A stretch of DNA of 64,000 nucleotides, taken from positions 1 to 64,000 of the forward strand of contig CAZTSI010000004.1 of NCBI GenBank assembly GCA_964616755.1. The letters are read 5' to 3'. Below the pieces are notes generated by a model. The model worked only from the letters and a program-made list of their open reading frames with translations. It was not told the DNA's origin and did no database searches. This DNA is from CAYNFR01 sp964616755 (GTDB lineage: Bacteria > Bacteroidota > Bacteroidia > Chitinophagales > Saprospiraceae). The position numbers and the translations under genes are program-made. This document shows positions 35,475-43,903 of this stretch, piece after piece (within the stretch, counting starts at the first letter, position 1; the number at the start of each line of letters is the position of its first letter).

Positions 35475-36917
35475 CTAATTCTTTTCGGGCATTTGAAAAG
35501 TGTAAGGAAACTGTCCGGCATAACGCTCGTAAAATCCCTCAAAGACTATCTCGCCAGAAGTGTTTTTAAGAATAGCCATCAATTCTGTGGCGCTTTCGAC
35601 ACGCAGGCCGTTAATACTCTCGATAATAAATCCTGGTTCCATGTTAGTACGGTCAATTATACTTTCTCTAGACACACTTATGACCATTACCCCTTTTGAT
35701 TTAGTTCGCAGGATTTCCGCTTCGTGCAGATCTCTTATTTCTATTCCCAAATCTCTAAGGGTTTTATCGCTTCTAATGGAAATATAGTCCGTCGTGTTAA
35801 GATAATTTGTCAAGGTAATAAATACCTCCCTAGGTACAGATTGCCTATTGTAGACAATTCTAATCTTGTCGCCAGGCCTATATTTATTGATTTGCTCATA
35901 GAAATCCGCAGCACTGTTCAGTTTAGCGCCGTTGAGCTCCATGAGAATATCGTCTTTCAACAGACCTACTTTTGCTGCGCTGCTATTGAGATTTACCGTT
36001 TTGATTTGAACGCCAGTTATTTTATCGAGTTTATATTTTTCGGCAATAGAAGCATTTATATCCTGCACCGTAATACCAAGTTTTCCCCTTTGAACAGCTC
36101 CAAATTCCCTGAGGTCGATGATGATTTTTTGCACCAAGTTAGAGGGTAGTGCAAAAGATAATCCCTCATAATTGCCAGAAGAAGATAATATGGCAGTGCA
36201 TATTCCAACTAATAAGCCATTTTGATTGACCAAGGCACCACCGCTGCTGCCAGGATTGATGACTGCATCAGTTTGAATCAAGGATTCTACATCATTTTTA
36301 TTGATGGCCTCAATATTCCTTCCTTTAGCACTGACAATTCCAGCCGTTACGGTAGACTGAAGTCCGAAAGGATTGCCAACCGCCAAAATCCATTCTCCTA
36401 CTTGTAAAGAATCAGAGTTCGCAAAAAGTAAATAAGGTAAATTATCCGATTGGATTTTTAACAGTGCGATATCTGACAATTCGTCAAAGCCCACAATCTC
36501 CGCTTCGTACTCTCGCTTATCTTCTAAAGTAATAGAGATATAATCCGCCGATTTGACAACGTGATAATTCGTCACTATGAAGCCGTCCGGGCTCGCGATA
36601 ACACCAGAACCTCGTTCACGCTTATAATCCTTTGAGTAGATAGAATTACCTTTTAACCTCTCATAGGCTAAGATGTAGACAACGGAAGCTGTCGTGGACT
36701 TGGCCGCATTAACAAAGGCGGTAGGGTGGGTAACGCTTAACAACTGAGATAGTCGTGTATCATAATCTTCAGGAATTGAAACATTTATCCTTCTAGATTG
36801 GTGCTGAACGTCTTGAATAAGTATCTCTCTCTTCAGGAATTGATCATAGACCCATACAGCGCCTATAGACACAAGTAGAGACAAAAGGATGTGATAAAGG
36901 ATATTTTTTAGCTGCAA
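35475..36917 (-). CDS. HtrA/DegP-like serine protease with two PDZ domains
   Basis: A 480-residue periplasmic protein with an N-terminal membrane anchor (residues 8-27), a trypsin-like domain with His in VTNYHVV, Asp in LSDIALLKI and Ser in NPGSSGGALVN, and two PDZ domains (about 270-360 and 375-465). It should degrade or chaperone misfolded envelope proteins. The frame has no ATG near the expected start and begins with TTG. Two perfect palindromes precede it. It is followed by a small exported protein 2 nt away. Confidence 0.9.
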   Translation of the reverse strand: MQLKNILYHILLSLLVSIGAVWVYDQFLKREILIQDVQHQSRRINVSIPEDYDTRLSQLLSVTHPTAFVNAAKSTTASVVYILAYERLKGNSIYSKDYKRERGSGVIASPDGFIVTNYHVVKSADYISITLEDKREYEAEIVGFDELSDIALLKIQSDNLPYLLFANSDSLQVGEWILAVGNPFGLQSTVTAGIVSAKGRNIEAINKNDVESLIQTDAVINPGSSGGALVNQNGLLVGICTAILSSSGNYEGLSFALPSNLVQKIIIDLREFGAVQRGKLGITVQDINASIAEKYKLDKITGVQIKTVNLNSSAAKVGLLKDDILMELNGAKLNSAADFYEQINKYRPGDKIRIVYNRQSVPREVFITLTNYLNTTDYISIRSDKTLRDLGIEIRDLHEAEILRTKSKGVMVISVSRESIIDRTNMEPGFIIESINGLRVESATELMAILKNTSGEIVFEGFYERYAGQFPYTFQMPEKN

Positions 36918-36934
36918 CTTTTCAAGGCGTAAAG

Positions 36935-36946
36935 ATTCTTAAGAAT
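36935..36946. promoter_or_regulatory. 12-bp palindrome upstream of the HtrA-like gene
   Basis: ATTCTTAAGAAT is a perfect palindrome 18 nt before the TTG start codon. It could be an operator half or part of a leader structure. A 16-bp palindrome lies 12 nt further upstream. Confidence 0.35.
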
Positions 36947-36958
36947 AACGTTGAAGTG

Positions 36959-36974
36959 AGCAACAATTGTTGCT
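36959..36974. promoter_or_regulatory. 16-bp perfect palindrome, operator-like
   Basis: AGCAACAATTGTTGCT reads the same on both strands. It lies in the 94-nt gap between the START-like gene and the HtrA-like gene. No U-run follows on either strand, so it is not a Rho-independent terminator; an operator is more likely. Confidence 0.45.
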
Positions 36975-37011
36975 ACTGTCCCAAAAAAAGTATCAACGAT
37001 GGTACTTAAAC

Positions 37012-37389
37012 CTATCCGCCTGTCTCGATTTTAAGCTTGTGTATTAAAGTTGCCCAATAATCGCGTTGCTCTTTTTCTTCGTCATCGTCACAGAAGTCAG
37101 TGATCTCAAGTACGGTTTCATTGGTGACATCGCTTTTGTACATTCTGAATTCAAGATATTCACCTCTATACCCTTCTTCCCATCCAAAACGAACCCTTTC
37201 CTCCTCAATGTCATCCAACATTTCTGCCACTTCAACAGATCCCGCCCATTCAAACCGGAAGAGATCATTTTCGATGTCTACATTGTCACAATACCAGCGT
37301 ACCAGGCAGGCTGGAGTTGTGATAAAAGTATACAAGATAGCAGGGGAAGCCCTAAATATAAATTCGAGATCAACTTTAATTCGTTTCAT
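37012..37389 (-). CDS. START-like domain protein
   Basis: A 125-residue soluble protein with a START-like/SRPBCC fold pattern common in Bacteroidota (KVDLEFIFRASPAILYTFIT at the start, then WYCDNVDI and FRFEWAGS). I use ATG 37389; the frame runs on to 37533, but the extra 48 residues are rich in Phe and Tyr and do not fit the family. Likely binds a hydrophobic ligand; role unknown. The 272-nt gap to rpoD is otherwise empty apart from the rpoD promoter. Confidence 0.7.
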   Translation of the reverse strand: MKRIKVDLEFIFRASPAILYTFITTPACLVRWYCDNVDIENDLFRFEWAGSVEVAEMLDDIEEERVRFGWEEGYRGEYLEFRMYKSDVTNETVLEITDFCDDDEEKEQRDYWATLIHKLKIETGG

Positions 37390-37587
37390 AATTTTATTTG
37401 ATTGGCACTTCGTGGCCAAGAATGCGGCAAATAAGTGTAAAAATTTCCAGTAATCAAAAAATATATTAAAAAATATTTTTATGTCGTTGGTATAACCTTG
37501 TTTTTCAGGGGCGTTTATATAGGCAACTTGCACAGTTTATGTTTCATTTAGCAGAAAATTGCAGACTGTTAGGAGATTAAAAAAGAG

Positions 37588-37620
37588 TTGTGCATGATAA
37601 TTGTTAAGCATTTATCTTTG
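37588..37620 (+). promoter_or_regulatory. promoter of rpoD
   Basis: TTG at 37588-37590, 22-nt spacer, TATCTTTG at 37613-37620. It fits the Bacteroidota promoter pattern, with a predicted start near 37627, 35 nt before the rpoD ATG. Confidence 0.5.
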
Positions 37621-37661
37621 ATCATTTATTTGTGAACTTTATGTTAAACCCGGTCTAGCTT

Positions 37662-38531
37662 ATGAGGCAACTGAAAATTACTAAGTCAATCACCAATCGC
37701 GAAAGTCAATCACTTGAAAAGTATTTGCAAGAGATAGGTAAAGTGGATTTACTCACCCCCGAAGAGGAAGTTGAGCTCGCAAAACGAATAAAAGAAGGGG
37801 ATCAAGAATCCCTCGAACGATTGACCAAAGCTAATTTGAGGTTTGTTGTGTCGGTGGCCAAACAATATCAAAATCAAGGGCTGTCCTTGAGTGACTTAAT
37901 TAATGAAGGCAACCTTGGTTTGATCAAAGCCGCGCAACGATTTGATGAAACACGAGGATTTAAATTTATTTCTTATGCCGTTTGGTGGATTCGTCAGTCG
38001 ATTCTCCAAGCTTTGGCAGAGCAATCTAGAATAGTCCGTCTGCCGCTAAATAAGGTAGGTTCTTTGAATAAAATTAACAGAGCTTTTTCAGAGCTCGAGC
38101 AAGAGTTTGAGCGCGAACCATCGTCTCATGAACTTGCCGAGGTTCTCGATATTCCGGCGGAAGAAGTAGAAACAACCTTAGGTGTGGCGAGTCGACACGT
38201 TTCTATGGATGCTCCGTTCGTCGATGGAGAGGATAATTCACTGCTTGATGTTCTAGAAAACATAGGTACCCCTGGCACAGATACCGGATTAGAATATAGC
38301 GAATCACTTCGTACAGAAATTGAACGATCTTTGGGTACACTTACTGAGCGCCAAATGGATGTTATCAAATTATACTTTGGCATCGGTGTGGAGCATCCGT
38401 TGAATTTAGAGGATATCGGTGAGCGATTTGGCCTTACTCGTGAGCGGGTGCGTCAAATTAAGGACAAGGCAATTAACAAATTGAGATCATCATCAAAGAG
38501 CAAACTACTAAAACACTATCTAGGAGCTTAG
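37662..38531 (+). CDS. rpoD: primary sigma factor RpoD/SigA (short Bacteroidota form)
   Basis: A 289-residue primary sigma factor lacking the long region 1.1, as is usual in Bacteroidota. Region 1.2 (SLEKYLQEIGKVDLLTPEEE), region 2 (LRFVVSVAKQYQNQGL, YAVWWIRQSILQAL), region 3 and region 4 (DIGERFGLTRERVRQIKDKA) are all present. It recognises the TTG/TAnnTTTG promoters found around the window. Confidence 0.95.
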   Translation: MRQLKITKSITNRESQSLEKYLQEIGKVDLLTPEEEVELAKRIKEGDQESLERLTKANLRFVVSVAKQYQNQGLSLSDLINEGNLGLIKAAQRFDETRGFKFISYAVWWIRQSILQALAEQSRIVRLPLNKVGSLNKINRAFSELEQEFEREPSSHELAEVLDIPAEEVETTLGVASRHVSMDAPFVDGEDNSLLDVLENIGTPGTDTGLEYSESLRTEIERSLGTLTERQMDVIKLYFGIGVEHPLNLEDIGERFGLTRERVRQIKDKAINKLRSSSKSKLLKHYLGA

Positions 38532-38594
38532 GTTATGGTATATTGCTTTTGTCCAGAAATGAAGATAGTAGATTTTATTCAAATTAGCCTCTAA

Positions 38595-39062
38595 TTATTC
38601 CGAATAGACTTCTGGAGGTCTGTTTATAGATTCTTCGAGGGATATAAAGGTTTCTGTTCGTTGAATGCCTTCGATCACTTGGATTTTATTAGACAGCACA
38701 TCTCGAAGGTGCTCGGTATCCTTGCACATTATTCGTGCGAAAATGCTATAATTGCCCGTTGTATAATGGGCTGATACTACTTCTGGAATATTTTTGAGAT
38801 CAGAAATGACCGTTTTGTAATAATGACTTTTCTCCAAATAAATGCCGATAAAGGCAACCACATCATACCCGAGCTTTGTAAAGTCTAATTTAAGGCTTGA
38901 TCCAACTATAATACCGGCCTCCGTAAGTTTTTTGAGCCTAACGTGCACGGTACCACCTGATACAAATAGTTTCTGTCCAATATCCGCATATGATGTTTTA
39001 GCATCTTCAAGCATTAAGGCAAGTATCTGAAAATCAACTTTATCTAAATCTAACCCTGTCAT
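38595..39062 (-). CDS. Lrp/AsnC-family transcriptional regulator
   Basis: A 155-residue regulator with an N-terminal winged helix (YADIGQKLFVSGGTVHVRLKKL) and a C-terminal RAM ligand-binding domain (ISDLKNIPEVVSAHYTTGNY). I start at ATG 39062 because a promoter lies directly upstream inside the longer frame, which runs to 39149. Lrp/AsnC proteins usually sense amino acids; the amino-acid catabolic genes of the window are 8 kb away, and a link would be guesswork. It converges on rpoD. Confidence 0.85.
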   Translation of the reverse strand: MTGLDLDKVDFQILALMLEDAKTSYADIGQKLFVSGGTVHVRLKKLTEAGIIVGSSLKLDFTKLGYDVVAFIGIYLEKSHYYKTVISDLKNIPEVVSAHYTTGNYSIFARIMCKDTEHLRDVLSNKIQVIEGIQRTETFISLEESINRPPEVYSE

Positions 39063-39092
39063 TTCTTCTGGTTTATATTTAGCACAAAGTAC

Positions 39093-39122
39093 CAAAAATA
39101 TCTTCTCTTCTGCTAAGAACAA
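39093..39122 (-). promoter_or_regulatory. promoter of the Lrp/AsnC gene
   Basis: On the minus strand: TTG (39122-39120), 19-nt spacer, TATTTTTG (39100-39093). Predicted start near 39086, 24 nt before the ATG. This supports the shorter start for the protein. Confidence 0.55.
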
Positions 39123-39230
39123 TTTTGAGTTAACATTATGTTGTAGCACCGCGCTTTTTGAGGCTTTAGCTTAATTCATACGTTAAAGAATACCTTGAAC
39201 AAGAAGAATATAAATTGCTCGAGCCTCGAA

Positions 39231-39530
39231 TCAATGACCTGCTAAAGGAGTTTCGAAAACACCGACACTTAATTCTGCCCAGATTAACATGAAAAAAACG
39301 GCTAAAGCTACAAATGCAATCCAGCGAAATCCCGAAGTTCTTACCTTGGCATAAATGAATTCGCATGATAACCAGAGAGTAAATAACAAAAAGCCCATCA
39401 TGAAAAAATCTGACCCGGTCCATACCACTTCTGAAGAGAACTGCATGGCTAGCAAGGGAATAAGTAAAAGGAGTATAATTATCCCAACAGCAATGAATAC
39501 TCTGTAGGATTGAAGAATATCTTTGGTCAT
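39231..39530 (-). CDS. small integral membrane protein, unknown function
   Basis: A 99-residue protein with three predicted membrane helices (about residues 11-31, 39-58 and 70-91). ATG 39530 is chosen because it gives a compact protein beginning MTKDILQSYRVF; the frame extends to 39638 without family support. No recognised domain. It lies upstream of, and in the same direction as, the Lrp/AsnC gene, with a 168-nt gap. Confidence 0.6.
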   Translation of the reverse strand: MTKDILQSYRVFIAVGIIILLLLIPLLAMQFSSEVVWTGSDFFMMGFLLFTLWLSCEFIYAKVRTSGFRWIAFVALAVFFMLIWAELSVGVFETPLAGH

Positions 39531-39907
39531 TATGTAGAATTTAAAATTCAAAACGTTAAATGAGTGCATTAGCGTAATAGTAAAAGGTTTAATAACCAAT
39601 ATGTTCTGGCAAAACCTTCGCTTTGTTGAGTGAAGCAATGGAGTGATTGTAGACCATTTTCATTAAAAAATGATGAGTTGGCAAGCATGTAGCTTTTTTC
39701 TTATAATCTAACTAAGGCTCAATCATTAATATCGCCATGCTAAGGAGATAAACCTTGAACTTCGTTTGAATTATAGATAAGCCGCCTATATGAGTAGGGA
39801 ATTGTCTATTTTCGCGGCTGTCAAAAAAGCTGACTTCTTTTATAAATCAGGATTCGTCGTGTTGTAAAAATGGACAATGCTAAAAGCTTTCGTCAATTCA
39901 AGCTATC
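39531..39907. other. 377-nt intergenic region between divergent genes
   Basis: Carries the regulatory space of the small membrane protein (-) and the S41 protease (+). It has a short AT-rich dyad (GAATTT-A-AAATTC, 39537-39549), and a distant 6-bp inverted repeat AGCCGC/GCGGCT (39780-39785 and 39814-39819). No consensus promoter, RNA gene or credible ORF was found; a 13-codon ORF ends at the protease ATG (ATGA overlap). Confidence 0.5.
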
Positions 39908-41320
39908 ATGAATAAAAAGTATTTGCCCGTTATTATGGGGGGTATAGCTGCTCTCGGTGTGATCGTGGGCATGCGATTGCAAGCAACTTTAGGTTTTGAC
40001 CAAGTAAGTCAATCTAGTCGCAACACCAATTTGCTGGCGCTGACGGAAGCCATCAAACATATAGAAGCTAAGTACTATGGTGATTTTGATGTCGAAGAAG
40101 CTGCAGATGCATTGATAGGAGATATGGTCAGCCACTTAGACCCTTTTTCGCGTTATTACCCACCAGAAGAGAAAATCGTGTATCAAGACAACATGGCGGG
40201 TTACAAAGCGGGCATCGGAGTAGAGTTGTTACATTATCGAGACAGCATTTACATCGTTGACTTGATTGCAGGTGGCCCAGCAGATATAGCAGGCATACAG
40301 TTAGGGGATGTTTTGTTAAGTGTAGATACATTTCGGATATCTGGGGCGGGCGCCTCATCCCTTCAACAACTTCCTAACTATCAAGAGCAAGATACGATAG
40401 ATGTTCAAGTATTACAAATGGGCTCCGAGATTGCGGATCATCGATTAATCCTTGAACGAACCAAACAAGAGTTATTACGCACTATCGAAATGGATACTAA
40501 CACGGTTTATATTCGGCTTAATAAGTTTTATAATGGAAGCTTTCAAGATGTAATGAACGTATTTGATCTCGCTGCCAAAGAAGGTAAACGATACAAATAC
40601 TTGTTGTTTGATCTTCGCGATAATCCTGGTGGCTTACTTGATGAAGCGGTTATGTTATTGAATCAGTTGATTCGTGAAAAAAAGGTGAAGTTGATTTCTA
40701 GTGAGATGAATAACGAAAAGGTTAAGGACTATTTCACGAATGGCAGAAGTTTTTTGAATATTGAGCGGACGGTGGTATTGATCAACGGAGGCAGCGCGAG
40801 TGCTAGCGAGATACTTGCTGGCAGTCTTAAGGATTTGAATAGGGCAGTAATCGTTGGTGACACAAGCTATGGCAAAGGAATGATTCAGCAGAGTTATGAG
40901 CTCAGTAATGGGGGTAGTATATCTATCACAACAGGGCGCTATATTTTACCAAACGGCAAGGCAATTGCCCAGCAACGGTCAGATGCTAAGTATATCAGCG
41001 GCATCACCCCGCATATTTTAGTTGCGGATACGTGCGAAGATGACTATACACAACGGAAGGAACTCCAAGAAGAGGCTATTTTATCAAGAATATGGGGTCG
41101 TACGAAAGATCAATGGATTTCGCATTTTACCCAATCAAACACCATGGATAAAAGCTGTGAGCTGTCATACAACCAAGCTATCATTCATTATGTGTCAGAT
41201 GCCTTGGATACGGAGATTCCATGGTCTTTACTAATTTCTTTAGATACAACTTTGGCGATAGGCACAAACTTGTTAAAAGACAAAGCCTCTTATGACCAAT
41301 ATATAAAAGAAAAAGAGTGA
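39908..41320 (+). CDS. S41-family C-terminal processing peptidase
   Basis: A 470-residue periplasmic protease with an N-terminal membrane anchor (residues 5-22), a PDZ domain (about 90-180) and the S41 catalytic domain with the Ser motif INGGSASASEILAGSL and the Lys in DTSYGKGMIQQ (Ser-Lys dyad). CtpA-type enzymes trim envelope proteins. Length is normal. It is a single gene. Confidence 0.92.
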   Translation: MNKKYLPVIMGGIAALGVIVGMRLQATLGFDQVSQSSRNTNLLALTEAIKHIEAKYYGDFDVEEAADALIGDMVSHLDPFSRYYPPEEKIVYQDNMAGYKAGIGVELLHYRDSIYIVDLIAGGPADIAGIQLGDVLLSVDTFRISGAGASSLQQLPNYQEQDTIDVQVLQMGSEIADHRLILERTKQELLRTIEMDTNTVYIRLNKFYNGSFQDVMNVFDLAAKEGKRYKYLLFDLRDNPGGLLDEAVMLLNQLIREKKVKLISSEMNNEKVKDYFTNGRSFLNIERTVVLINGGSASASEILAGSLKDLNRAVIVGDTSYGKGMIQQSYELSNGGSISITTGRYILPNGKAIAQQRSDAKYISGITPHILVADTCEDDYTQRKELQEEAILSRIWGRTKDQWISHFTQSNTMDKSCELSYNQAIIHYVSDALDTEIPWSLLISLDTTLAIGTNLLKDKASYDQYIKEKE

Positions 41321-41362
41321 ATGGCAGGTGCATGTAGAATTAATGGTGAATACCCCAAATGC

Positions 41363-42868
41363 TTAGGCCTCTAGCAAGCCGAGATAACGTTTGACAAATT
41401 TTATGACTTGCGTTCTTGCTGATTCATCTTTATTCGCTCTATCTTTTTTTGCTTTATCTATAAGATCACTCAAATCAGCATTATTTTTTTCAAGGGCCGT
41501 TAATAGATCGTCTAGTATATTTTCATCTTGGGCTAAGATCTCGCTAAAACTTTTTTTATTAATAATTGCGGTATTCATATCCGTTTTCGCCACCACTGTC
41601 GCAGATCTCGGATTTCCAGTGAGTAAGCTCATTTCTCCAAAATAGTCTCCTTTCTTCTTGTCAGCGACATATATTTTGCCCGTTTCATCTTCTAGATACA
41701 CCTTGGCTTGTCCAGACAAAATAAAGAACATTGAGTCACCAATATCCCCTTGTTTGACCAATAGATCTTCTTTGCTAAAAAGCTGCATATCAATATTGTC
41801 CGCCAAAAATTGAAGTTGAGTTTCATTCAACTCCATCAACAGTGGTATTCGACCTAATTCTTTATGCCATCCTAGGCGAATATTCTTCAAATTATCAGCG
41901 ACGCGATGATCGTATTCATTTTCTACATGTAATTCATGAATTGGGAAAGGGATTTTTATATCTTTTCTTTTTAAAATGTACCATAAGCGGCTTTGCACTT
42001 TATCTAAGATTTGCACTATATCTGCGTAGTCGTATAGCCAAAACTTCATTACGTATTTTATGCCATAGTCTTCATAGCTATGGACGAAGGCACCGAGTCG
42101 AGCATCTGCTTGAACTTCATCCACCTCGTCAATCAGTCTGTTAAGGACTTCCTTAACCACGTTTGGCGGATGTGAATAATCTAACGTAATAAAAAGATTA
42201 TATATCTGACGTTGTGAGGGGCGCGAGTAGTTAATAATTTTCTCATTGGATACTTGTTTGTTAGTAAAGCTGATGTAGTGGGACTCTCGAGTTTGTAATG
42301 TCAAAGTCCGCCAATTTTGACTGATTATTTTGCCCTCATGCCCACCTAATACGACCCAATCACCTATTTCGAAAGGGGCTTCTATCTGAAGCGCTATGCC
42401 TGCAAATAGATTTGATAGCGTGTCTTGTAAAGATAAGCCAATCACAGCCGACACCACTGTGGAACCAATGACAATACCTTCCATTTCGCGATCAAAAATG
42501 GCTTTTACCCAAAAGATGGTAATAATAACAAGTATGATAAAAATGAAAATATCAAATAAAAAGCGCGGTAGCTTTATGACATTTTTTTTTAGTAGAAACG
42601 AGAAAAGGAGCCAAAACAAATATTGCAAAATAGCATTAAACCCAGTCACAACCCAGACCAGATATACAATGTTTAATGTCCTGTCGCCTTGTGCTCGTAG
42701 CGAATAACCCCCTAGAAAATGAGCAACAATTGTGGCTATGGTAAAGATTATTAAGGCAACAATGACCTTGCGATCATAGGATAAGTTGAACATCCGTTTG
42801 AACAGAACCGTTGATTGCCCAACAACAAAAATAACCAAGTAAATTACTAGAAAGTTGATCGAATTCAT
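41363..42868 (-). CDS. MscS-family mechanosensitive channel with cyclic-nucleotide-binding domain
   Basis: A 501-residue channel with four predicted N-terminal helices, the MscS pore helix and beta domain (IVIGSTVVSAVIGLSLQDTLSNLFAG; QNWRTLTLQTRESHYIS), then a C-terminal cNMP-binding domain with an intact-looking phosphate cassette (GDYFGEMSLLTGNPRSATVV). The protein should release osmolytes and be tuned by cAMP or a similar nucleotide. A basic, Lys-rich tail follows. The DUF502 gene lies 41 nt upstream, in the same direction. Confidence 0.88.
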   Translation of the reverse strand: MNSINFLVIYLVIFVVGQSTVLFKRMFNLSYDRKVIVALIIFTIATIVAHFLGGYSLRAQGDRTLNIVYLVWVVTGFNAILQYLFWLLFSFLLKKNVIKLPRFLFDIFIFIILVIITIFWVKAIFDREMEGIVIGSTVVSAVIGLSLQDTLSNLFAGIALQIEAPFEIGDWVVLGGHEGKIISQNWRTLTLQTRESHYISFTNKQVSNEKIINYSRPSQRQIYNLFITLDYSHPPNVVKEVLNRLIDEVDEVQADARLGAFVHSYEDYGIKYVMKFWLYDYADIVQILDKVQSRLWYILKRKDIKIPFPIHELHVENEYDHRVADNLKNIRLGWHKELGRIPLLMELNETQLQFLADNIDMQLFSKEDLLVKQGDIGDSMFFILSGQAKVYLEDETGKIYVADKKKGDYFGEMSLLTGNPRSATVVAKTDMNTAIINKKSFSEILAQDENILDDLLTALEKNNADLSDLIDKAKKDRANKDESARTQVIKFVKRYLGLLEA

Positions 42869-42909
42869 CGCAGTCCTTCTTACAAATTGAAATTAGCGCC
42901 TAAAGGTAA

Positions 42910-43497
42910 TCATTCATTTACACTACTCTTTCCTACTTCCAATTCGCTGAGGTCAATGGCACCTCCTGAGACAATGTATTTCATAATATCAGTTGATTTG
43001 TGCGAAAGCTTGATGATGTTACTTTTTGGCACGATAAAAAGGTTGCCTGAAAAATTATATGAATGCGGCATATAAACGGCCTCATAGTTTCCTTCTTCTT
43101 GTGGAGATAAGATTTGGCTAGGCGAGCCTGTGATGAAACCTAGTTTTAATAATCCAGTATCCGATATTTTTACAGCGACTGGAATGGTATATTTCTTTTT
43201 GTCGCCAACAAAAGCATCTGTGACATCCTTTACAGAGTTGTAGATTATACCGATAAACGGTATGCGCTGAATCATGTCCTCTGCCCAATCAAAAATGGGC
43301 TTGGTGAAAAATATATTTGCCAAAAAACCTATAACCGTTAAGCCTACCAGCACGACCAGCGCACCGATACCTGGGATAGAAAGTCCAACAAGTTCGTCAG
43401 CCCAAATAATCAAGCGATAAATCACCACCACAGTTATGAAGATTGGAGTAAGTATGACCAGACCTGACAGAAAATATTTTATTAAAATTTTGCCCAT
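42910..43497 (-). CDS. DUF502-family membrane protein
   Basis: A 195-residue membrane protein of the DUF502 family: two N-terminal helices (KYFLSGLVILTPIFITVVVIY; ALVVLVGLTVIGFLAN), then a soluble C-terminal part with GIIYNSVKDVTDAF and the PHSYNFSGNLFIVPKSNI block. ATG 43497 opens the family start (MGKILIKYFLSG). Function unknown. It is followed by the MscS-like gene and preceded by the Dabb lipoprotein gene, 10 nt away. Confidence 0.85.
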   Translation of the reverse strand: MGKILIKYFLSGLVILTPIFITVVVIYRLIIWADELVGLSIPGIGALVVLVGLTVIGFLANIFFTKPIFDWAEDMIQRIPFIGIIYNSVKDVTDAFVGDKKKYTIPVAVKISDTGLLKLGFITGSPSQILSPQEEGNYEAVYMPHSYNFSGNLFIVPKSNIIKLSHKSTDIMKYIVSGGAIDLSELEVGKSSVNE

Positions 43498-43507
43498 AAT
43501 CGAGAAG

Positions 43508-43903
43508 TTAGAGAATAGTAGAATCAAATATAACTGGAGGACTATTCAAATAGGGCAGCGAAGATTGGATTACTTTTTTATGGTGTGGATCTTCTTGGTA
43601 ACGTTTTAATTCTGCAATATTGATAAAGCTCATTGTAAGTATGACATCGCAATGTCGTTGAAGTCTTGGATCTCCTGAATCAAAAAAATGACTGACAGTA
43701 AAGCTTTTAACATGTTTTATCTTGCTTAATGATGCAAAGTGATGCATTAATTCATTTTTTTGTTTTGTGGTTAGCTCATCCACCAAATCTAGACATACGG
43801 TGTGCAGAATGCGATGCTTTTTAAGCGTTGTACAGTTCACAAGAGCAAAAAATGCTAACCCTAAAATTATAATATAAGGACGTTTAAGGAATAAAGCTGC
43901 CAT
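43508..43903 (-). CDS. Dabb-domain lipoprotein
   Basis: A 131-residue lipoprotein (signal ending ALVNC, Cys about 24). The mature part matches the stress-responsive alpha-beta barrel (Dabb) pattern: an early His in HRILHTVCLDLVDELT, a middle VKSFTVSHFF strand, and DVILTMSFINIAELKRYQ with HHKKV. Dabb proteins are usually cytoplasmic dimers, so a lipoprotein form is mildly unusual. Its start overlaps the end of the upstream gene by 20 nt. Confidence 0.7.
   Translation of the reverse strand: MAALFLKRPYIIILGLAFFALVNCTTLKKHRILHTVCLDLVDELTTKQKNELMHHFASLSKIKHVKSFTVSHFFDSGDPRLQRHCDVILTMSFINIAELKRYQEDPHHKKVIQSSLPYLNSPPVIFDSTIL

Noticed and set aside
36959..36974. Terminator reading of the 16-bp palindrome
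   Set aside because: No T-run follows the stem on either strand.
39166..39423. 85-codon open frame opposite the gap between Lrp and the small membrane protein
   Set aside because: Mostly a frame-shifted shadow of the small membrane protein gene, rich in Cys, Arg and Ser, with no plausible start context.
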